Shown piece by piece: positions 44,183 to 52,034 of a DNA stretch of 64,000 nucleotides. Below the pieces are notes generated by a model. The model saw only the letters and a program-made list of their open reading frames with translations, made no database searches and was not told the DNA's origin. How positions within the stretch are numbered: position 1 is the stretch's first letter; each line of letters starts with the position of its first letter. This DNA is from Vampirovibrio chlorellavorus (GTDB lineage: Bacteria; Cyanobacteriota; Vampirovibrionia; Vampirovibrionales; Vampirovibrionaceae), in assembly GCA_903866275.1 (NCBI GenBank), contig CAIPMU010000014.1, positions 1 to 64,000 on the forward strand, read 5' to 3'. The position numbers and the translations under genes were made by a program.

Positions 44183-45058
44183 ATGCATTCCATTTCCCCG
44201 AACATTAACTGTCAGTGGACGTCCCCGGTGGGCGTCACGCCGTATTCTGCCAAGGGCAAGCCCACTATTTTAATGTGTCCGCCCACTTACTTTAAAGTCG
44301 AATACGCCATCAATCCCTGGATGGAAGAGGCGACCCCCTGTGATGAAGACTTGGCCAAGCGTCAGTGGGAACAGTTGTATATCGCCATCACCGAGCAGGC
44401 CGGGGCGGATGTGGAACTCATGGAGCCTGTCGAGGGCTTGCCGGATCTGGTATTTACGGCCAACGCGGCGCTGGTGCATCACGATGTGGCCGTGATTGCC
44501 CACTACAAGCATCCGGAACGTCGCCCGGAAGAGCCCCATTGCGCCCGCTGGTTTGAAGAACATGGTTTTAACGTGGTGACCATGCCCGAACACGTCTTTT
44601 TTGAAGGCGCGGGCGATGCGCTCATCTGGCAAGATAGGGTATTCGCCGGGTATAAAACCCGCACGGATATTGCGTCTCATAGTTTGCTGACGGCGGCTAC
44701 GGATCTGCCGGTACTGTCGCTGGAGTTGATCAACCCCCGGTTTTATCATGTGGATGTCTGCCTGTGTCCGCTGGCGGATGGGCACCTGATTTACTCTCCC
44801 GATGCCTTTGACGAGTACGGGCGCGCGGTGATTGAGGCCAACGTGCCTGCCGACAAGCTGATTCCGGTCAGCGCCGAAGAGGCTGCCCGTTTTGCCTGTA
44901 ACGCGGTGAATATCAACGACACCGTGATCTTCAATCAGGGTTCCACCCAGTTGACCGATGACTTGAAAGCGCGTGGCTTTCAGGTGATACCGGTGGATCT
45001 CAGTGAATTCCTGAAGTCCGGCGGCTCTTCCAAGTGCCTCACCTTGCGTCTGGGGTAA
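44183..45058 (+). CDS. Amidinohydrolase/arginine dihydrolase-like protein (GME superfamily)
   Basis: The 291-residue protein belongs to the guanidino-group-modifying superfamily (arginine deiminase, DDAH, ArgZ). PDLVFTANAALVHHDVAVIA contains the F-x-A-N motif with N94, the Asn that separates arginine dihydrolases from deiminases in ArgZ. FEGAGDAL, NPRFYHVDVCLCPL and the C-terminal GGSSKCLTL with catalytic Cys285 complete the active site. Starting at ATG 44183 (GGGGGCGGG upstream) avoids the overlap with the preceding gene that a longer reading would need. It may convert arginine to ornithine, ammonia and CO2, but DDAH or citrulline-forming activity is also possible. Confidence 0.85.
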   Translation: MHSISPNINCQWTSPVGVTPYSAKGKPTILMCPPTYFKVEYAINPWMEEATPCDEDLAKRQWEQLYIAITEQAGADVELMEPVEGLPDLVFTANAALVHHDVAVIAHYKHPERRPEEPHCARWFEEHGFNVVTMPEHVFFEGAGDALIWQDRVFAGYKTRTDIASHSLLTAATDLPVLSLELINPRFYHVDVCLCPLADGHLIYSPDAFDEYGRAVIEANVPADKLIPVSAEEAARFACNAVNINDTVIFNQGSTQLTDDLKARGFQVIPVDLSEFLKSGGSSKCLTLRLG

Positions 45059-45097
45059 TGGTGCGTTTGGGGTAACTGCTTACCGGTTCAGTAAAAC

Positions 45098-45814
45098 TTA
45101 AATGACCCGATGCCCGGTGCTGGTGTCATCCTGAAGCAACTCTTCTGGTGGTTGCGGCGCGTTGGGCGCTCCGGGAGCCTCTGGAGCAAGTGGTGGTGCC
45201 AGTTTGCTGTTGCCTTGGCCGGGGTGCTGCTTGGGAACCGTAATCACCAGCTCGGTTTTGGAGCCCGTTTTCTGGATGGCTTGAGTCACTTTATCGGGTA
45301 ATACGGTCTGAGAGGTCGAAAACGATTGCACAAAGCTGGAGCTAAAGGAGACGCTTTGCTCTCTGCGACCAATCTTGCCAGACACTTCAATATGATGGGG
45401 CGTGACGTTGACTTTCACGTTGCGGGCATCTGCCGGATCGGTCAGGGGAATGCGCAGCACATAGTTGGCGGCGTACTCCTGCACATCCACGCCACTATCG
45501 GGCACATTGCCCGCCAGCGGGTTGGGAATGGGCAGGCCCAGAAAACCCGGCGGTGCTGAGGCGAGTGGATTGGAACCTAACGGGTCAGTGGTGTTTGGCG
45601 TTTCGTTCGGATTTTCATTGGGCGCGTCCAGCGGAATACGTTCGGAAGGGCCGTTTTCGGCAAAGGGGAGCGTGTCCGCTTGTCCCAGCAGGTTATCCAG
45701 TTTTTGGCGGGCTGCCGTCTCTTCGGTATGGTTGCTCAGTCCCAGCAGGGACCAAAGGACCAGTGTTAGCAGGCCCGCAAAGAAGAGGAGTGCCGCTTTA
45801 CGCCGCTTGCTCAT
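45098..45814 (-). CDS. Membrane-anchored alpha-crystallin/Hsp20-like protein
   Basis: The 238-residue protein has an N-terminal membrane helix (KAALLFFAGLLTLVLWSLLG), an Asn/Pro/Thr-rich linker, and from about residue 110 an alpha-crystallin-like beta domain: VDVQEYAANYVLRIPLTDPA, VNVTPHHIEVSGKI, then SFSTSQTVLPDKVTQAI and TELVITVPKQ. The tail is Pro/Ala-rich. Cytosolic Hsp20 proteins are holdase chaperones; the anchor would place this domain in the periplasm. It overlaps queF by 4 bases. Confidence 0.75.
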   Translation of the reverse strand: MSKRRKAALLFFAGLLTLVLWSLLGLSNHTEETAARQKLDNLLGQADTLPFAENGPSERIPLDAPNENPNETPNTTDPLGSNPLASAPPGFLGLPIPNPLAGNVPDSGVDVQEYAANYVLRIPLTDPADARNVKVNVTPHHIEVSGKIGRREQSVSFSSSFVQSFSTSQTVLPDKVTQAIQKTGSKTELVITVPKQHPGQGNSKLAPPLAPEAPGAPNAPQPPEELLQDDTSTGHRVI

Positions 45815-46245
45815 GGCTCAAAATGGAAACCTTCCTGACGATGGCTGGTGCGAATGGTACTGGACACACCGCCGCGCGCAGTGAATTCGCCGGTGACTTC
45901 CATGAAGCGGGGCTGGCAGGCCGCCACGAGATCATCCAGAATTTCGTTGACCACGGCCTCGTAAAAAATGCCCCGGTTGCGGAAGCTGAGGAAGTAGTAT
46001 TTTAGCGACTTTAACTCGATGCAGGTCTTATCAGCCACATAGTCGATTTCGATGGTGCCAAAATCCGGCAAGCCGGTTTTGGGGCAAACCGATGTGAATT
46101 CCTGTACAGAGATGGAAATGGTGTAATTGCGCTGGGGATTCGGGTTATCGAATACGTCCAGTTGAGGTTTTACGCTGTAAATGGAACGGTCTTGTTCCGG
46201 GGTATCGGCCAGGCTGCCTGCGGTGCTCATAAACATCCCTTCCAT
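45811..46245 (-). CDS. queF: NADPH-dependent 7-cyano-7-deazaguanine reductase QueF
   Basis: QueF reduces preQ0 to preQ1 in queuosine biosynthesis. The 144-residue short form carries FTSVCPKTGLPDFGTIEIDY with the catalytic Cys (SVCPKTG) and Asp (PDFG), then CIELKSLKYYFLSFRNRGIF YEAVVNEI (the ELKS-K motif) and the end GEFTARGG. The length is standard for unimodular QueF. It is followed by the Hsp20-like gene with a 4-base overlap. No preQ1 riboswitch was recognised upstream. Confidence 0.95.
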   Translation of the reverse strand: MEGMFMSTAGSLADTPEQDRSIYSVKPQLDVFDNPNPQRNYTISISVQEFTSVCPKTGLPDFGTIEIDYVADKTCIELKSLKYYFLSFRNRGIFYEAVVNEILDDLVAACQPRFMEVTGEFTARGGVSSTIRTSHRQEGFHFEP

Positions 46246-46306
46246 CTTGTCATTTTGTACGACAAGCTATTATACGGAATGCCGGAGGTAAAAACCACCC
46301 CTGATT

Positions 46307-48280
46307 TCAGGTATGGTCTGGATCTTGCTGGGCAAAGTAGCGATCCACCAGGTTATTGATGCTCTGTTTCACAAAGCGTGCCTCATTGAGAATGGTTTCA
46401 TGTCCAAAATGATTGATGGCCTGGGACGGGGTGCGCGGCATGTCCGGGACAACGGGGTTATTCTGGTATGCCGGTATAGAAACCGGTTTGACAGGGTTGG
46501 GTGGTATGGCCTGAGCGGATTCATCAAGCCCATGAGCAGGTTCGACGACTTCCATGACAGGCACTGGTTTTGCGGGCTCGGTCATCAGGGTTTCGGTTTG
46601 AGGCGCTGGTGACGCTGGCTGTTCCTGTGCGGCCTGCGTTAATTCTGGCGCTGATTTGGCACGAGCAATGAAGGCGGCATTCAGGACGTTTTCCGGACTC
46701 ATGACAGGCATACCTGGCAGCCCCTTGGGTTCGATAACTGGCTCAACCACGGATTCAGGGTCCATGGTCAACATTGGATCTTCGTGGGTTTCGACAGCAT
46801 GGGTGAGGGCGCTGGTGTTTGGGGTTTCGTCAGTCGCGGCCTCCTCTGAAAAATCCAGTATGGCCGGGGAGATGTCGGTGCTGGGCTCATAGAAGGGCAA
46901 GGGTGTTTCCAGCATCTCCGAGAAGTTGACTTCAGCCGGATCGGTATCGGAAAAATTATTGGAGGTTTCCCACTCGGTAGCGTCATAGGTTGCGCTGAAG
47001 TCGGTATTCAAGCTGTCATGCAGACTCCCCTCGGTTAGTGCCGACCATGAGTCCTCGGTGGTTTCAGGAATATTTTGCGCGACCTGATCCGCCAGGGCCT
47101 GAAGGTGACTCAGTCCCCCGTCGAATGGGGTCGATTCTGTATCGGTGCTGAGATCTATGCTGGCCATGGGCTGGTCTGGGTCATCGTAGTGGTTTAGATC
47201 ATAAGCAGCGTCGCTGCTGTTCAGGTTGGCCGATTCCGGTATGTACTCCTCGGCGTTGCTCCAGTTATCTTCGTCCCTGAAACCCGATTCGGGGAGGCTC
47301 TCGGCGGGTAGTAAGTCACTGTCGGGTACAGGGCTTGCTGGTGTTTCCTGGGGTTCATCCTGATGGAATCCCTGAAGGGTGCTATCCATCTGCATAGTCC
47401 AGGCACCAGCTCCAGGGTCATCCGTGGGGTCAAACGTCCCAAAATCGCAAAACGCATTCAATTCAGCAGTATCAACGGGTGGTGCTAGTCCTAAATCCCA
47501 ACTGGAAAAAGCATCGGGGCTGCTAACGGTTTCGTCGGCTGCTGTAATATCGGGAGTCAGTGGGGAGATGTCAGCGCTTAGATTGGTTTGTGGCGTTGTT
47601 TCGGGGGTGCTCAATTCGATAGGGGCTGCCTGCATGGCTTCGATGGGAGTCAGGTGATGCTCCGTGGGAGGCATCAGCTCATTGAACCCCTGAGTGAGCA
47701 TCTCGGGAGAGATGGGTTGATGCTCGATTGTGCTGAAATCGTAAGCGGCAGAGGCTTCAGCAGCGGCAGCTGGCATTCCCCAAGAGGACTCTGCTGCTTC
47801 GGTTGATAAGAGGTTGGGTGCATCGATGGCTGGTGTAAGCGCTTCAGTCTGCAGGGATGGTGGGGCCAGGGCTTCGTCTGAGGCCAGTAAGGGCATGGTC
47901 GTGTTGAGCAGATCGAGCTCCGGGGGGATGTTGCTATGGGTGCCCCAGGGCACGGGTGGTTGCGTGTTCTGTGTGGCGGTATCCAGATTAACAGCGCCCA
48001 GGTCAAGGGTGGGTGACAGCCCGGATGTTTCACCAGATAGATTCACGGGTTCAAACAGCATATGGTTTTCTTTGGGGATGGCTGCTGCGGGATCGATCAA
48101 CGGTGCTTCGGCGTGAGGGGCTTCGGTTTCCCGAGCGATGGGGGCGGGTGTGTTAAAGGCAGCCGTGGCATCGTCGTCTGGAGAAGCCAGCATGACCCCA
48201 TCGGGCAGCTCACAGTCCGGGCTTAGGGGTTCAATTTCCAAATCTGCTTCAGATTTTTTTCCAAAAGGCCAGAGTCTCAC
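46307..48280 (-). CDS. Large acidic, low-complexity protein of unknown function
   Basis: From the GTG at 48280, which has AGGAG 10 bases upstream, the protein is 657 residues; the frame is open to a TTG at 48346 without a ribosome site. It starts RLWPFGKKSEADLEIEPL and then is very rich in Ala, Pro, Glu, Asp, Ser and Thr with scattered aromatic residues and almost no Lys or Arg. The C-terminal end is different: QAINHFGHETILNEARFVKQ and SINNLVDRYFAQQ form a likely helical segment. It is probably intrinsically disordered with a folded tail. No family is recognised. Confidence 0.7.
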   Translation of the reverse strand: MRLWPFGKKSEADLEIEPLSPDCELPDGVMLASPDDDATAAFNTPAPIARETEAPHAEAPLIDPAAAIPKENHMLFEPVNLSGETSGLSPTLDLGAVNLDTATQNTQPPVPWGTHSNIPPELDLLNTTMPLLASDEALAPPSLQTEALTPAIDAPNLLSTEAAESSWGMPAAAAEASAAYDFSTIEHQPISPEMLTQGFNELMPPTEHHLTPIEAMQAAPIELSTPETTPQTNLSADISPLTPDITAADETVSSPDAFSSWDLGLAPPVDTAELNAFCDFGTFDPTDDPGAGAWTMQMDSTLQGFHQDEPQETPASPVPDSDLLPAESLPESGFRDEDNWSNAEEYIPESANLNSSDAAYDLNHYDDPDQPMASIDLSTDTESTPFDGGLSHLQALADQVAQNIPETTEDSWSALTEGSLHDSLNTDFSATYDATEWETSNNFSDTDPAEVNFSEMLETPLPFYEPSTDISPAILDFSEEAATDETPNTSALTHAVETHEDPMLTMDPESVVEPVIEPKGLPGMPVMSPENVLNAAFIARAKSAPELTQAAQEQPASPAPQTETLMTEPAKPVPVMEVVEPAHGLDESAQAIPPNPVKPVSIPAYQNNPVVPDMPRTPSQAINHFGHETILNEARFVKQSINNLVDRYFAQQDPDHT

Positions 48281-48636
48281 GAGGCTGTGTCTCCTATTGA
48301 TTTCCCGCTTTATTCTGTTGTTCGGCAAGTTCAAACATATCTTCAATTTATTTTTGAAACATCCTTCAAAAAGGGCTTAAAAGGACTGCATGGTGCCTGA
48401 TTAGACAACGTGAAGATGTTTACAAACCGTTATTATTGCGGTACAACAGAGTCGATCAGGGGCTGGAGCCTGCCATTTTGCATGTCAAGCGAAAGAAATC
48501 CCGATTCGATAAGCGCGCATCTTTAGTGGATGGGTGGTGTTTATTACAAAGAGCAATAGATACTTGAGGAAGATGATAGTGCTTATGATGGAACAATGGG
48601 TGGCTGGCGGTTGCTGGTCTGTGGAGGGTTAAGTCG
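48281..48636. other. Divergent gap before the symporter gene
   Basis: These 356 bases separate the acidic-protein gene (minus) from the symporter (plus). The first part is AT-rich and may hold both promoters. No convincing gene, RNA or repeat is seen; short minus-strand frames here lack ribosome sites. Confidence 0.5.
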
Positions 48637-49962
48637 TTGGGAATCGCGTTTCCAAACTTGAAAAAACCGAATCTGGTCAGCCAGGTGGTGGTCGGGATGT
48701 TGCTGGGGATAGCCATTGGTCATTTTTCGCCGCAATTAGGCATTGAGATTAAGCCCTTGGCCGACATGTTCTTGCGGATGATCAAAATGTTGATTGCGCC
48801 GCTGATTTTTGCCACGCTGGTGATTGGCATTGCTGGGACGGGCAGTCATAAAAATCTTGGGCGTCTGGGGGCTAAAACCCTGATTTATTTTGAGTTGGCG
48901 ACCATTCCGGCCCTGATTATCGGGATGACCGTGGCCAATATCCTGCGTCCGGGGGACGGGGTGAACATGGCTGCGCTCAGCGCCAAAGGGGCCGAGCAGC
49001 TGACGGCGATTACCGGCAATGTGGCCGTGGTTCAGCACCATACGCATTGGGATACGCTGGTCAACATGATCCCCACCAGTGTGGTGGACGCGATGGCCAA
49101 GGGTGAGATTCTGCAGTTGGTGGTCTTTGCTATCTTCTTCTCGCTGGCGATTTTGTCGGCGGGCGAGAAAGCGCGTCCGGTTCTGGGCGTGTTGCAGTCG
49201 CTATCCGAAATCATGTTTGAATTTGTGAACAAGGTGATGGCTTTTGCGCCTTTGGGCGTGATGGCAGCCATTGCCGCCACGGTGGGCACCAATGGACTGA
49301 ATATTTTAGCCGTTTATGCCAAATTGGTGGGTTCTTTGTATCTGGCGTTGGCCATTTTTGTGGTGACGGTGCTGTGTAGCGCTTGCGCTATTGCCCGTAT
49401 CCCCTTTATTAAACTGATGAAAGCCATCAAGGAACCCTTCCTGCTGGCATTCTCTACTGCCAGTAGCGAATCTGCCCTGCCCAAGGCAATGGAAGTGATG
49501 GAGCGCTTTGGGGTGCCCAAGAGTGTGGTGAGTTTTGTCATTCCCACGGGTTACAGTTTCAATCTGGATGGCAGTACGCTCTATATCGCATTGGCGGCTT
49601 TGTTCATCGCCCAAATGGCTCATCATGAGATGTCTTTGGGTGATCAGGCCCTGATGCTGGGGACGTTGATTATTACTACCAAGGGGGTGGCTGCGGTGCC
49701 CAAAGCATCCTTGGTGGTGCTGGCCGCGACTTTGGCCGCGTTTAACCTGCCGATGGAAGGCATTGCGGTGATTCTGGGGATCGATCACTTCCTGGATATG
49801 GGCCGCACGTCGATTAACCTGGTGGGCAACTGTGTGGCATCCGCCGTGGTGGCACGCTGGGAAGGCGTTTTTGATGATCAGAAAATGGCCGTCTATGGCA
49901 CCGAGGATGAGGTGTTTGAGAGTGCCGAGGGGGAGCCTCTGGGTGAGCCGCTGCTCGCCTAG
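48637..49962 (+). CDS. Dicarboxylate/amino acid:cation symporter (DAACS family, GltP/DctA-like)
   Basis: The 441-residue membrane protein has the fold of the glutamate transporter family. Signatures are ADMFLRMIKMLIAPLIFATL near residue 47, the Ser-rich hairpin AFSTASSESALPKAMEVMER, PTGYSFNLDGSTLYIALAAL FIAQ (the cation/substrate helix), the second hairpin TTKGVAAVPKASLVVLAATL, and FLDMGRTSINLVGNCVASAV VARWE at the end. It imports C4-dicarboxylates or acidic amino acids with protons or sodium; the exact substrate is not readable. The start is TTG with GGAGG 9 bases upstream. Confidence 0.93.
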   Translation: MGIAFPNLKKPNLVSQVVVGMLLGIAIGHFSPQLGIEIKPLADMFLRMIKMLIAPLIFATLVIGIAGTGSHKNLGRLGAKTLIYFELATIPALIIGMTVANILRPGDGVNMAALSAKGAEQLTAITGNVAVVQHHTHWDTLVNMIPTSVVDAMAKGEILQLVVFAIFFSLAILSAGEKARPVLGVLQSLSEIMFEFVNKVMAFAPLGVMAAIAATVGTNGLNILAVYAKLVGSLYLALAIFVVTVLCSACAIARIPFIKLMKAIKEPFLLAFSTASSESALPKAMEVMERFGVPKSVVSFVIPTGYSFNLDGSTLYIALAALFIAQMAHHEMSLGDQALMLGTLIITTKGVAAVPKASLVVLAATLAAFNLPMEGIAVILGIDHFLDMGRTSINLVGNCVASAVVARWEGVFDDQKMAVYGTEDEVFESAEGEPLGEPLLA

Positions 49963-49982
49963 CACTCGTTCCTGAAAGTTCA

Positions 49983-50010
49983 AAAACGGACACCTCCGGG
50001 TGTCCGTTTT
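49983..50010 (+). terminator. Rho-independent terminator after the symporter gene
   Basis: AAAACGGACACC (49983-49994), loop TCCG, and GGTGTCCGTTTT (49999-50010) form a perfect 12-bp stem ending in T4, 21 bases after the symporter stop. It separates that gene from folD. Confidence 0.88.
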
Positions 50011-50153
50011 GTATTAGAGCCTGAGCATTGGCGCGACTGGGGCTGCTTCTGATAAACTGAGGCAGGCTGACTTGTGTCTGGCGGTTCTTCCAGCGACAAT
50101 AAATAGAGTCGCCCCTTAAACAGATATATACAGGTATAAAGGAAGCCCAGCCC

Positions 50154-51023
50154 ATGACCCAATCCACAACCTCCCAGATTTTGGACGGTAAGCAAGTATC
50201 CCAACAGGTGGTGGAGGGCCTTAGTCAGGAATTGCAGGCTATTCATGCCAGCGGTGCGGTGATACCCAAGCTGGTGGTGGTTTTGGTGGGCGACGATCCG
50301 GCCAGTCAGGTGTATGTGGGTAAAAAGGCAAAAATGGCCCAAAAAATCGGCATGCTGTCCGAGTTGCTGACCTTTCCCGCTGACTTGAGCCAAGGCGAGT
50401 TGCTCGCAGTGATTCATCGCCTGAATACGGATGCGTCGGTGCATGGTATTCTGGTGCAATTGCCCTTGCCGAAGCATCTGGATACGCTGGCGGTGATTAC
50501 GGCGGTCGATCCGAAAAAGGATGTCGACGGGTTGCACCCTTTGAATCTGGGGTTGCTGTTGACCGGGGATCCGCTGGCTTGCAAGCCATGTACACCGGCT
50601 GGGGTAATCACTTTGCTGAAAGCGTATGATGTTCCTTTGGCCGGTAAACATGCCGTGGTGTTGGGGCGTTCCAACATTGTGGGCAAGCCGATGGGCTTGC
50701 TGTTGCTTCAGGAAAACGCCACGGTGAGCTATTGCCACAGCAAAACCCCGGATTTAGCGGCGTTTACCCGCCAGGCCGATATTCTGGTGGCTGCGGTGGG
50801 GGTGCCCAAGCTGGTGACTGCTGAATTCGTCAAGCCGGGCGCAACCGTGGTGGATGTGGGCATCAACCGGCTGGATGGTAAGCTGGTCGGTGATGTCGAT
50901 TTTGAGAGTGTGGTAGAACAGGCGGGTTATATTACCCCGGTTCCTGGTGGTGTAGGCCCCATGACCATTGCCACTTTAATGGCCAACACGCTGGCCCTCT
51001 ATAAGCGGAGCTTACGCGCCTAG
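50154..51023 (+). CDS. folD: Methylenetetrahydrofolate dehydrogenase/cyclohydrolase FolD
   Basis: The bifunctional 289-residue enzyme interconverts methylene-, methenyl- and 10-formyl-tetrahydrofolate. Visible signatures are [28 protein letters not shown] (with the catalytic Lys in YVGKK), [28 protein letters not shown], the NADP site [20 protein letters not shown] and the end [27 protein letters not shown] precedes the ATG. Confidence 0.97.
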   Translation: MTQSTTSQILDGKQVSQQVVEGLSQELQAIHASGAVIPKLVVVLVGDDPASQVYVGKKAKMAQKIGMLSELLTFPADLSQGELLAVIHRLNTDASVHGILVQLPLPKHLDTLAVITAVDPKKDVDGLHPLNLGLLLTGDPLACKPCTPAGVITLLKAYDVPLAGKHAVVLGRSNIVGKPMGLLLLQENATVSYCHSKTPDLAAFTRQADILVAAVGVPKLVTAEFVKPGATVVDVGINRLDGKLVGDVDFESVVEQAGYITPVPGGVGPMTIATLMANTLALYKRSLRA

Positions 51024-51161
51024 ATTTTTGCTTTCAAAAAGGGCAGATCGATCCGGCTGGAAGGCTATCAGGACGGGCCTCTGAGGACAAAAATGGGGGT
51101 TTGTGCTATAGTGACCCCAACAGAAGGATACTCAACTGGTTTGTATTGAGAGGAGGCCATC

Positions 51162-51758
51162 ATGCCTGTAACCCAAGTAAAGCCCTATGAGGCCAAAACA
51201 TTCAGCCTGCAGCTCGACGGGATTTCCGCCGAACAGCTGGAACAGCACTACAAGCTGTACCAAGGGTATGTGACCAACACGAACGTGTTGAACGATAAAA
51301 TTGCCGAACTGCGCGAAGCGGGCAAAGTGGGCACGCCGGAGTACAACGAACTGCGCCGCCGCTTTGGCTTTGAGTACGACGGGATGCGTCTGCACGAGTA
51401 CTACTTCGACAACCTGATCGCCAATGGCGGGGCTGCCCCCACCAGCGGCAAACTGGCCGAACTGCTGAAAGAAAACTTTGGCAGCGTGGAAGCCTTTGAA
51501 GCGGATTTCCGGGCCACGGGCCTGATGCGCGGCATCGGCTGGGCCATTCTGTATCAGGATCCCAACAATGGCCGTCTGCAAAACTTCTGGATCACGGATC
51601 ATGAATTCGGCCACCCGGCTGGCTTCACCCCGATCCTGGTGATGGACGTGTGGGAACACGCCTACTGCGTGGACTTCAAACCCACCGAGCGCGCCAAATA
51701 CATCGACGCCTTCTTCCGGAACATCAACTGGAAAGCGGTTGAGTCCCGTCTGAAGTAG
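51162..51758 (+). CDS. sodB: Fe/Mn-type superoxide dismutase, atypical active-site shell
   Basis: The 198-residue protein dismutates superoxide. All four metal ligands can be placed against E. coli FeSOD: H29 (QHY), H78 (RLHEYY), D162 and H166 (MDVWEHAY). The second shell differs. The K-H-H before the gateway Tyr is missing with a one-residue deletion (HYKLYQGYV), the position of FeSOD Gln69 is Gly74, and the position of FeSOD Ala141 / MnSOD Gln146 is His147 (TDHEF). Metal preference therefore cannot be inferred from the usual Gln rule. GAGGAGG precedes the ATG. Confidence 0.93.
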   Translation: MPVTQVKPYEAKTFSLQLDGISAEQLEQHYKLYQGYVTNTNVLNDKIAELREAGKVGTPEYNELRRRFGFEYDGMRLHEYYFDNLIANGGAAPTSGKLAELLKENFGSVEAFEADFRATGLMRGIGWAILYQDPNNGRLQNFWITDHEFGHPAGFTPILVMDVWEHAYCVDFKPTERAKYIDAFFRNINWKAVESRLK

Positions 51759-51784
51759 ACCCTGTAGGTCATTCAAAAAAATCA

Positions 51785-51819
51785 AAAACGCCCTGATTCC
51801 AATTGAGTCAGGGCGTTTT
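51785..51819 (+). terminator. Rho-independent terminator after sodB
   Basis: AAAACGCCCTGA (51785-51796) pairs perfectly with TCAGGGCGTTTT (51808-51819) around an 11-base loop; the stem ends in a T-run continuing TTTTCTT. It starts 27 bases after the sodB stop. Confidence 0.88.
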
Positions 51820-51883
51820 CTTACGTCTGGTTTTACAGCAAGCCTTTAAAGCGTTCCATCAAAAAAAGTTTGCCCTCTCTCCA

Positions 51884-52018
51884 AAAAGAGGCAAAGCCTC
51901 TTTTCCTAAGCAAAAAAGCGCATCTACAACCCACTAGAAAAACGATCTCTGGCGGGGTTTGGGGGGCGCCAGCTGCCCCCCAAATGGAGGGAGTTTGAGG
52001 GAGGCTAGCCTCCCTCAA
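51884..52018. repeat. Block of three strong palindromes between sodB and mlaD
   Basis: Three perfect stems follow one another: AAAAGAGGC/GCCTCTTTT with loop AAA (51884-51904); TTTGGGGGGC/GCCCCCCAAA with a 7-base loop (51958-51984); and the 24-bp palindrome TTGAGGGAGGC-TA-GCCTCCCTCAA (51995-52018). The region lies between two convergent genes, just before the mlaD stop at 52035. One stem would do as an mlaD terminator; three in a row with G/C-rich arms look more like an interspersed palindromic repeat (REP/BIME or MITE type). No second copy is seen in this window. Confidence 0.75.
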
Positions 52019-52034
52019 GTCCACCAGCTACAAA

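Noticed and set aside
45811-46306. preQ1 riboswitch ahead of queF
   Set aside because: The 61 bases upstream of queF hold a small GACAAG stem but none of the preQ1-I hairpin and A-rich tail pattern.
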